A stretch of 5,710 nt of DNA. It comes from Candidatus Komeilibacteria bacterium. GTDB lineage: Bacteria > Patescibacteriota > Patescibacteriia > UBA1558 > 2-01-FULL-52-15. This document shows, piece after piece, positions 1-4,354 of the stretch; the stretch's first letter is position 1, and each line of letters begins with the position of its first letter. The position numbers and the translations under genes were made by a program. The DNA lies in contig JACQKJ010000069.1 of the NCBI GenBank assembly GCA_016204595.1, positions 1 through 5,710 of the forward strand. The letters are read 5' to 3'. The notes below the pieces were generated by a model. That model was given only the letters and a program-made list of their open reading frames with translations. It did not search any database and was not told the origin of the DNA.

Positions 1-15
1 ATTCAACGTCCAAAA

Positions 16-24
16 TGTTAAGCT
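16..24 (+). promoter_or_regulatory. Possible extended -10 element for the DUF5674 gene
   Basis: TG at 16-17 is followed by one base and TAAGCT at 19-24, six bases before the ATG at 31. The spacing matches the better-supported leaderless promoter of the minus-strand gene starting at 3823. The hexamer matches TATAAT at only three positions, and any -35 box would lie outside the window, so this is weak. Confidence 0.25.
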
Positions 25-30
25 GGGCTT

Positions 31-369
31 ATGAAAATTATAAGCTCCCCTATTTCCATTGCCGAATTGAGAGGTATCGCGCAGGAAAGCTTCGGGGACA
101 TGGTAAAAGCCGTTGCTGATATTGAGAAAAAGATAATGGTGATTGGCGGTGAATTACACGCCGATGGAGAGGCGTTTTTGTTAGACAAAGGAAGCAAGCA
201 AAACAATCTTTGGGGCATCAATATATACCCCGATCAGCCGCGCGATGCATGGATCGAATTTGACTCCATGATCAATATACGGCCAAGCCAGAATAATCGG
301 TCTCGGACTGTTGAGGATAGGCGCATACGCGAACAGATAACCTCAATCGTCAACGATTTAATTAATTGA
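31..369 (+). CDS. DUF5674 family protein (function unknown)
   Basis: This 112-residue cytoplasmic protein has no signal peptide or membrane segment. I recognise it as DUF5674-type from memory of two conserved blocks: residues 37-47 (VIGGELHADGE) and residues 74-92, which include WIEFDSMINIRP followed by SQNNRSR. W61-G62 followed by an I-N-I-Y-P strand also fits the family. The many acidic residues, one His and the RPSQ.NRSR segment look like a conserved surface or active site, but no biochemical role is known to me. The start is well fixed, because an in-frame TAA at 19-21 lies just upstream and the first ATG is at 31. There is no Shine-Dalgarno sequence, and a leaderless message is possible. 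The next gene begins at or within a few bases of the stop, so the two are probably co-transcribed. The family assignment is fairly sure; the function is unknown. Confidence 0.88.
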   Translation: MKIISSPISIAELRGIAQESFGDMVKAVADIEKKIMVIGGELHADGEAFLLDKGSKQNNLWGINIYPDQPRDAWIEFDSMINIRPSQNNRSRTVEDRRIREQITSIVNDLIN

Positions 370-374
370 TACGT

Positions 375-692
375 ATGCAACACCAGGATTTAGCAGGGGG
401 TCGGTGGTCCAAGCTCTCGCTTGCAGAGCAGCTTGGCAATATCGGCAGCGAATATGAACGGGCAAAAAAATGGCGCGAACAAAAAGATCCCCGATTTCAA
501 AACGCCTTTGATCGTTTTCTGGAGTTGTTGGATCTGACGAGTACCTCAAAAAATCTAGCGCTCGCCCGCAGGCGTGAACTGTTACGCCTGCGTGAAGTTG
601 CATGCGCAGAGCTGACGCAAGCTGCGGATCATTCAGCAGGACTTTCAAGCTATTTTTACCATTTCGCTTTACTCGCCCGGAAAACGACATAG
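375..692 (+). CDS. Conserved CPR-type hypothetical protein (NIGSEYERA family)
   Basis: This protein is 105 residues from the ATG at 375, or 108 from a TTG at 366 that overlaps the TGA stop of the upstream gene. Neither start has a Shine-Dalgarno sequence. I prefer the ATG because the recognisable block, GRWSKLSLAEQLGNIGSEYE, begins shortly after it. The sequence looks all-helical: a conserved N-terminal helix ending in NIGSEYERAKKW, a middle FDRFLELLDLT helix, an RRRELLRLREV basic helix, and a C-terminal aromatic YFYHFALLAR motif. I remember this pattern from small hypothetical proteins of Patescibacteria, which often carry 'ALELLDLT' and 'YFY.F..AAR'. It probably lies in the cytoplasm, as it has no signal peptide. 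No function is known to me. The close packing behind the DUF5674 gene suggests one transcript, though this pairing may be chance. Confidence 0.8.
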   Translation: MQHQDLAGGRWSKLSLAEQLGNIGSEYERAKKWREQKDPRFQNAFDRFLELLDLTSTSKNLALARRRELLRLREVACAELTQAADHSAGLSSYFYHFALLARKTT

Positions 693-720
693 CCGCCCTC
701 CGCCCGAGACGGACAGGCAT

Positions 721-822
721 CCGCCTACGCTTCCAACTTCGCTAAAGCTTCGTTGGACCTTCGGAAGGCTTCGGCGGGCTTTCAGTCCTCCTTCCCACGC
801 ACGTGATGCGGGTTCGGAGGGA
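721..822. repeat. Nested inverted-repeat (multi-hairpin) intergenic element
   Basis: CCGCC (721-725) pairs with GGCGG (773-777). Inside it, TCCAAC (732-737) pairs with GTTGGA (752-757), and CCTTCGGAAGG (758-768) forms its own small hairpin. A second hairpin follows: TCCTTCC (789-795) pairs with GGAGGGA (816-822) with one wobble, and CGCA (798-801) pairs with TGCG (807-810). The word CTTCG occurs at 737, 748, 759 and 769, about one helical turn apart. Similar 'CCGCCTACGCT...CTTCGGCGG' intergenic hairpins are familiar to me from Patescibacteria genomes, but I cannot confirm a second copy here. It may help end transcription of the upstream genes, although there is no clean T-tract after it. Confidence 0.6.
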
Positions 823-910
823 CACGTCACAATGACCCTTCTCTAAAAGACGGGTTTTGCGTTTATCAGGCAGAACGAAATGAATGAGCCGTTTTTTCGT
901 ATTCCCCGCT

Positions 911-939
911 TTGACAAGATTTTTTTTTGTCTATATCAT
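911..939 (+). promoter_or_regulatory. Strong sigma70-type promoter for the protease gene
   Basis: A perfect -35 box TTGACA (911-916) and a -10 box TATCAT (934-939) are separated by 17 bases. Transcription would begin near 946, leaving a leader of roughly 80 bases before the start codon at 1027. This argues that the open frame upstream (from 880) is not translated. GACAA (913-917) and TTGTC (927-931) form an inverted repeat within the promoter and could be a small operator, but this is speculative. Confidence 0.7.
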
Positions 940-1011
940 AACCCCAATCCCATTTTCATCAGCAGTGTTTTTTCAGCCGATGATCGGTTGAAAGGGACTG
1001 CTCAAATCACG

Positions 1012-1017
1012 AGGAGG
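1012..1017 (+). promoter_or_regulatory. Ribosome binding site that sets the protease start
   Basis: AGGAGG sits inside GAGGAGGAG, nine bases before ATG 1027 and six before GTG 1024. It decides the start against the upstream in-frame ATG at 880, and the signal peptide begins right after it. Confidence 0.8.
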
Positions 1018-1026
1018 AGTTACGTG

Positions 1027-2670
1027 ATGGTACTGCGAAGGGGAGGTCGCTGCATAGTTCTTTTCATCGTCCTTGCCGTCGCGGCCGTGTTCACGGTCGG
1101 GATGGCATTCGCCTCGGATGAGGCGAAAGGACACCGGGCTCCTGGTCAGTTCGACTTGGAGCAGGCTCGCGCCGAGCGTCAGATGCTGCACGACAGGCTC
1201 TCGAGGGAGATGCCGGTCGGAACCAGTGAGCAACGCGTTCGTGTGGTCGTGAGCGACGAGGAGCGCGCGCAGATCGCTGACTCAGACGAGTGGCGGCTCC
1301 GCGTCGGCATCGTCAAAACCCTCGGCGTACCGCCGATCATTTTCGATGCAAGCCCAGCGGGCATCCACGGCAGTCACGGATCTCGTACGGTCGGCGTCAC
1401 CGACGGCAGTGTCTGGGCGGTAACGCTCGAGTCACCGGGAGCAACCGCCGTGCGGTTGCACTTCACGGACTTTGACCTCGCTCCCGGTGCGAAACTGTAT
1501 CTGCACACGGAACGAGGGGAGGCTTTCGGTCCTTACACCAATCGCGGCCCTCTCGGCACCGGAGAATTCTGGTCTCACACGATAGCCGGTGACACCGTAA
1601 CGGTGCAGACCAGCAATTCCGGCAGAGGACGTTCCTGGTTCACGATTCCGGACATCGGATACATGGATCTCACCAAAGTCCACGGTAATCCGACACCGGA
1701 TCCCCAGACCGGAGAGCAGCTCTGTTCGTTCAACGCGAACTGCGTCGAGAACGCAAACTGCAACTCGATTCCTCCGGCGATCCAGAGCGCTCGCGATGCG
1801 ATGGCACACATGGAGTTCGTCTCCGGAGCGTTCCTGTACTACTGTAGCGGGGGATTGCTCGCCGACACGGATTCGTCGAGTCAGATCCCTTATTTCCTGA
1901 CCGCCAACCACTGCCTCAGCAGCAACAAGGTAGCGTCAAGTTTGCAGGCGTTCTTCCAGTATGAAGTCGCCTGTAACGGCACGTGTCCAACGTTGTACTT
2001 CTACAACCAGGAGCCTCCTCCGTACCCACGGACCCTAGGTGCCACGGTCAAGTCGAGCAATTCAGGAGGCGACTATACGCTCCTGCAACTCTCGGAAGCG
2101 GCCCCATCAGGGAGTTTCTTCCTGGGATGGACCTCGACTCCTGTTGCCAACAGCAATGGGACGGCACTCTACCGCATCAGCCACCCGGGCGGCGCTCCGC
2201 AGGCCTACTCGACGCATTCCGTCGACACGAGCGCGCCCACGTGCTCCAGCTGGCCTCGTGGGGAGCGGATCTACAGCCGCGATACGCTCGGCGCGACCGA
2301 AGGCGGTAGTAGCGGATCACCGGTGCTGAATTCATCCGGCCAGGCGGTCGGTCAGCTCTCCGGAGCATGCGGCTTCAACGTCAACGACGTCTGCGACTCG
2401 ACGGCCAACGCTACGGTCGACGGCGCGCTTGCGTACTACTGGAGCTCGGTTGCTCCATTCCTGGATCCTGCCGGTGGTTGCACCGTCACGGAGAACCCCG
2501 AGGTTTCTTGCTCGGACGGCGTGGACAACGACTGCGACGGAGCCACGGACAGCAACGACTCGGACTGCTTCGGCGGTAGCTGCACGCCTGCAGGACAGCT
2601 ATGCACGGCGAACTCCGAGTGCTGTTCGAACTCGTGCAAGGGCAAACCCGGGGCCAAGAAGTGCAAGTAG
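1027..2670 (+). CDS. Secreted trypsin-like serine protease (lysyl endopeptidase-like) with Cys-rich tail
   Basis: This 547-residue exported endopeptidase precursor probably hydrolyses proteins outside the cell. A signal peptide covers residues 1-29: the MVLRRGGR basic head, a hydrophobic core at 9-26, and AFA before the likely cut. Residues 30 to about 230 form a prodomain, including a conserved stretch at 130-194 (WAVTLESPGA through the DTVTVQ strand). The protease domain runs from about 233 to 480. Its triad is His295 in LTANHC, Asp349 in GGDYTLLQL and Ser429 in GGSSGSP, and Cys273 and Cys296 are placed for the disulfide next to the His. Residues 495-514 carry a MopE-like motif (CSDGVDNDCDG, then D.NDSDC). 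Residues 519-546 hold six cysteines in a C-x6-C-x5-CC-x3-C-x8-C pattern, like a knottin-type tail. Similar modular proteases are common in Deltaproteobacteria and relatives. The high G+C suggests transfer. Cleavage specificity cannot be read from the sequence. GTG 1024 is an alternative start. Confidence 0.9.
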   Translation: MVLRRGGRCIVLFIVLAVAAVFTVGMAFASDEAKGHRAPGQFDLEQARAERQMLHDRLSREMPVGTSEQRVRVVVSDEERAQIADSDEWRLRVGIVKTLGVPPIIFDASPAGIHGSHGSRTVGVTDGSVWAVTLESPGATAVRLHFTDFDLAPGAKLYLHTERGEAFGPYTNRGPLGTGEFWSHTIAGDTVTVQTSNSGRGRSWFTIPDIGYMDLTKVHGNPTPDPQTGEQLCSFNANCVENANCNSIPPAIQSARDAMAHMEFVSGAFLYYCSGGLLADTDSSSQIPYFLTANHCLSSNKVASSLQAFFQYEVACNGTCPTLYFYNQEPPPYPRTLGATVKSSNSGGDYTLLQLSEAAPSGSFFLGWTSTPVANSNGTALYRISHPGGAPQAYSTHSVDTSAPTCSSWPRGERIYSRDTLGATEGGSSGSPVLNSSGQAVGQLSGACGFNVNDVCDSTANATVDGALAYYWSSVAPFLDPAGGCTVTENPEVSCSDGVDNDCDGATDSNDSDCFGGSCTPAGQLCTANSECCSNSCKGKPGAKKCK

Positions 2671-2703
2671 CACATTGAACTGCCCATTCAAATAGGGCAC
2701 AAT

Positions 2704-2755
2704 CCCCACCTTCGTGTCCGCCAACTGGCGGATGCGGAGGTGGGGAAATTTTTTT
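2704..2755 (+). terminator. Rho-independent terminator of the protease gene
   Basis: CCCCACCT (2704-2711) pairs with AGGTGGGG (2738-2745). The middle (2712-2716 with 2733-2737) pairs partly through G-T wobbles, and TCCGCC (2717-2722) pairs with GGCGGA (2727-2732) around a four-base loop. A T-run at 2749-2755 follows. The continuous stem of about 19 pairs is unusually long. Confidence 0.9.
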
Positions 2756-2796
2756 AAAAAAAGACCAGACCCCCTGTGTCTTACCACAGGGGGTCT
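2756..2796 (-). terminator. Rho-independent terminator of the 172-residue exported-protein gene
   Basis: AGACCCCCTGTG (2767-2778) pairs perfectly with CACAGGGGGTCT (2785-2796) around a six-base loop. On the minus strand it is followed, after GGTC, by seven T (plus-strand A-run 2756-2762). The stem touches the stop codon of the minus gene (2797-2799). Confidence 0.88.
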
Positions 2797-3315
2797 TTAG
2801 CGATGCCGGAGTTTTGGCGGACCAAGAGCAAGGGCACAGTAGAACACGCCTCCTCCGTTACCCAGTTGCATGACGAGAATGCGATCAAAGCGACGGTTAC
2901 GGTTATTCCCCAAGGGGAAGAGTATCACCGGGCTTCTGGAGCGAGGAACGAAGATAGCGCGATTGCCATCAGCCGTTTGGAAGCTTGCATTCACGCTTGG
3001 CTCATCGCCGAGATAGGATTTGTTGAATTTGATCTCGCCGTCACGCCCGTACGACTTAAACGCAGCGATCCCCCAATATGCGAAGACCACCCACTTATAC
3101 CCTTTCCACGCTTTGACGTCTTGCGCATCGATGAGGTACTTCTGCTCTGTTTCGTACTCAGGCAGAAACATGCTGGAATCGGCGCTGAAATCGATCGAGG
3201 TCTCGGCAATTTGGAGCAGAGATGGTTTTGTACCGTGATCCGGCTCTCCATCCGCGGCAGCCGCCAGAGACAGGGTCGCAACAACTGACAGCACTATCGC
3301 TATGCATATTTGCAC
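2797..3315 (-). CDS. Exported protein of unknown function, 172 residues
   Basis: I do not recognise this protein. It starts with a GTG at 3315, chosen because GGGAGG (3322-3327) lies six bases upstream and a promoter at 3351-3378 lies just before that. A longer frame from a TTG at 3402 would start ahead of that promoter. Residues 1-21 are hydrophobic (QICIAIVLSVVATLSLAAAA) and look like a Sec signal peptide with a cut near the Ala run, although the head lacks the usual Lys or Arg. The mature part is about 150 residues of mixed charge, with aromatic patches such as KGYKWVVFAYWGIAAF and one Cys near the end. The last 40 residues are rich in Arg and Gly (NNRNRRFDR, GNGGG) and look less ordered. 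It is convergent with the protease gene and separately transcribed. An envelope or secreted location is inferred from the signal peptide only. Confidence 0.68.
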   Translation of the reverse strand: MQICIAIVLSVVATLSLAAAADGEPDHGTKPSLLQIAETSIDFSADSSMFLPEYETEQKYLIDAQDVKAWKGYKWVVFAYWGIAAFKSYGRDGEIKFNKSYLGDEPSVNASFQTADGNRAIFVPRSRSPVILFPLGNNRNRRFDRILVMQLGNGGGVFYCALALGPPKLRHR

Positions 3316-3321
3316 GATTAT

Positions 3322-3327
3322 CCTCCC
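3322..3327 (-). promoter_or_regulatory. Ribosome binding site that sets the GTG start at 3315
   Basis: On the minus strand, GGGAGG is followed by six bases and GTG. This places the start directly before the hydrophobic signal segment and excludes the longer upstream frame. Confidence 0.72.
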
Positions 3328-3350
3328 TGTAAATGTTCGTGAATGTCCGT

Positions 3351-3378
3351 AGTATATATGACATGGCAGGATTAGCAA
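3351..3378 (-). promoter_or_regulatory. Promoter of the 172-residue exported-protein gene
   Basis: On the minus strand, TTGCTA (3373-3378) and TATACT (3351-3356) are 16 bases apart. Transcription would start near 3344 and give a leader of about 29 bases that contains the ribosome binding site at 3322-3327. Confidence 0.6.
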
Positions 3379-3541
3379 GACCCCTGTACGCTTCTTTGAC
3401 AAGCATACGCTCCTCCGCTACAGTAAACCTCTCATATGTTCTTCGACAATAACACCTGACACTATCCGTCAACAAATGAGGGGGTCACTCAATATATGGA
3501 ATAGCTGGCTGTTACAACGTTCAGGATGCGATGCGCACCAC

Positions 3542-3565
3542 AAAAAAAGGACGCTCATCGCGTCC
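3542..3565 (-). terminator. Rho-independent terminator of the 77-residue protein gene
   Basis: GGACGC (3549-3554) pairs with GCGTCC (3560-3565) around a five-base loop. On the minus strand the hairpin runs directly into seven T (plus-strand A-run 3542-3548). It lies 24 bases after the stop codon of the gene at 3590-3823. Confidence 0.85.
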
Positions 3566-3589
3566 AAATAGTGTGCGATTCTTGGAAAC

Positions 3590-3823
3590 CTACTCTATTG
3601 CGTCCTGATCGTAAACGCGTTGACCGGTTTTCCTGCATGAATAAATAATCTCACCGTTTTCAGCGACCTGTGTATAGGTGATCTCTCCCGGATGATGCGT
3701 ACATTCCAGGTCAGGAACGTTCTCCATGGTCATCTGCTCTTGCCAACGGGCATCGCCCGGCTGCGGCATACCTGACCTGTCCAAAGGAATTGACGGCGGC
3801 TCTTCAAAATGATTTTTTGCCAT
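3590..3823 (-). CDS. Small conserved-looking hypothetical protein, 77 residues
   Basis: I do not recognise a named family. The protein is hydrophilic with no signal peptide. Residues 1-40 are Pro-rich and probably extended (EEPPSIPLDRSGMPQPGDARW). Residues 41-72 look like a small beta unit: ECTHHPGEITYTQ, then GEIIYSCRKTGQRVYD. Cys41, His43, His44 and Cys63 could bind one metal ion, or the two cysteines could be structural; this is inference. The gene is supported by a promoter ahead of it and a clean terminator behind it. The ATG at 3823 lies only six bases beyond the -10 box, so the transcript probably begins at or next to the start codon. GGAG is present just two bases before the ATG, too close for normal use. 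It is divergent from the cupin gene, and shared control is possible. Confidence 0.72.
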   Translation of the reverse strand: MAKNHFEEPPSIPLDRSGMPQPGDARWQEQMTMENVPDLECTHHPGEITYTQVAENGEIIYSCRKTGQRVYDQDAIE

Positions 3824-3829
3824 ATCTCC

Positions 3830-3857
3830 AGCATACCACAGGGATAGCGCCGGTCAA
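3830..3857 (-). promoter_or_regulatory. Leaderless-type promoter of the 77-residue protein gene
   Basis: On the minus strand, TTGACC (3852-3857) and TATGCT (3830-3835) are 16 bases apart, with TG one base before the -10 (an extended -10). Only six bases separate the -10 from the ATG at 3823, so the expected transcription start falls on the start codon. Confidence 0.62.
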
Positions 3858-3880
3858 CGCTCCCTGCAACCTCACTCTTG

Positions 3881-3889
3881 TGCTATACT
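3881..3889 (+). promoter_or_regulatory. Extended -10 promoter of the cupin gene, leaderless type
   Basis: TGCTATACT is a clear extended -10 box, with TATACT at 3884-3889. The ATG of the cupin gene follows nine bases later, so the leader would be zero to about three bases. No good -35 box is seen at the usual distance, and no Shine-Dalgarno sequence exists. Confidence 0.6.
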
Positions 3890-3898
3890 CTTTAACGA

Positions 3899-4264
3899 AT
3901 GCCAGCAAAAGGATTTACCATAAAAAAAGACAACGAATTGATCCGCGAGTATGAGAAATGGACTTTGGTCCGAAAATCACTCGGACTTCGCTCGTTTGGC
4001 ATGAATATGGTAGACCTCAAGCCCGGTGAACGCATCCCGGAACATACCGAAACAGATCGAGATCAGGAGGAGGTGTTTATCGTATTGAAGGGAACTGCAA
4101 CAATGGTGATTGACGATACGGAATATGATGCTCCTGAAGGAACGTTCATTCGACTCGATCCTGCTCCCAGACGGTATGCAATCAACAAAGGAAACAGCGA
4201 CGTACGACTGCTCATCGTCTCCGCGCCAACAACGAGCGGCTATCAGTCCATGGATTGGGCGTAA
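3899..4264 (+). CDS. Single-domain cupin (Cupin_2-type) protein
   Basis: This small cytoplasmic beta-barrel protein of 121 residues has the usual length for a one-domain cupin. Cupin motif 1 covers residues 42-65 (PGERIPEHTE, then EEVFIVLKG). Motif 2 covers 79-96 (PEGTFIRLDP, then RRYAIN). In motif 1 only His49 and Glu57 or Glu58 remain of the usual H.H...E ligands, because the second His position is Glu51. In motif 2 the usual His position is Arg91 or Arg92. Metal binding is therefore doubtful or altered, and the protein may bind a small ligand or sugar without being an enzyme. The start is the ATG directly after an extended -10 box, with no ribosome binding site, and a symmetrical terminator follows at 4304. 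It is divergent from the 77-residue gene. The cupin fold is confident; the substrate is unknown. Confidence 0.88.
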   Translation: MPAKGFTIKKDNELIREYEKWTLVRKSLGLRSFGMNMVDLKPGERIPEHTETDRDQEEVFIVLKGTATMVIDDTEYDAPEGTFIRLDPAPRRYAINKGNSDVRLLIVSAPTTSGYQSMDWA

Positions 4265-4303
4265 GGGCAGCTCCGGCCAGGAAATTGCGCAGACCTGTTC
4301 GAC

Positions 4304-4336
4304 AAAACCGCCCCTCAGCATGGTCGGGGCGGTTTT
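4304..4336. terminator. Bidirectional terminator between convergent cupin and surface-protein genes
   Basis: AAAACCGCCCC (4304-4314) pairs perfectly with GGGGCGGTTTT (4326-4336) around an 11-base loop. The A and T ends give each strand a short T-run. It serves the cupin gene (stop 4264) and the minus gene (stop 4355). Confidence 0.85.
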
Positions 4337-4354
4337 GAAATCCTGAAAAGTCGA

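Larger units (their letters stand above)
693..1026. other. Non-coding stretch between hypothetical gene and protease gene
   Basis: These 334 bases hold a nested inverted-repeat block (721-822), a promoter (911-939) and a Shine-Dalgarno sequence (1012-1017). The protease reading frame is open back to an ATG at 880, but that ATG lies upstream of the promoter and the extra residues do not look like a protein start. A minus-strand frame across 358-720 is a shadow of the upstream gene. I see nothing else that is clear in 823-910. Confidence 0.6.

Noticed and set aside
358..720. Minus-strand open frame of 120 residues
   Set aside because: It is antisense to the recognised NIGSEYERA-family gene and runs into the hairpin element, with no start signals.
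835..858. Possible terminator ACCC...GGGTTTT before the protease promoter
   Set aside because: The stem is only four pairs with a 13-base loop, too weak to call.
880..1026. N-terminal extension of the protease from the ATG at 880
   Set aside because: It lies ahead of a strong promoter (911-939), has no ribosome binding site and would put 49 residues before a normal signal peptide. The Shine-Dalgarno sequence at 1012-1017 serves the start at 1027 (or 1024).
1432..1911. Minus-strand open frame of 159 residues inside the protease gene
   Set aside because: It is a shadow frame, common in G+C-rich genes; it has an Arg-rich composition and no start signals.
2776..3288. Plus-strand open frame of 170 residues
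   Set aside because: It starts inside a terminator stem, has no ribosome binding site and is antisense to the minus gene, which has a promoter, ribosome binding site, signal peptide and terminator.
3158..3406. Minus-strand frame from the ATG at 3406 with GGAGGA (3411-3416) just upstream
   Set aside because: The ribosome binding site is good, but the frame overlaps the signal-peptide gene out of frame, starts ahead of that gene's promoter, and its product does not look like a folded protein.
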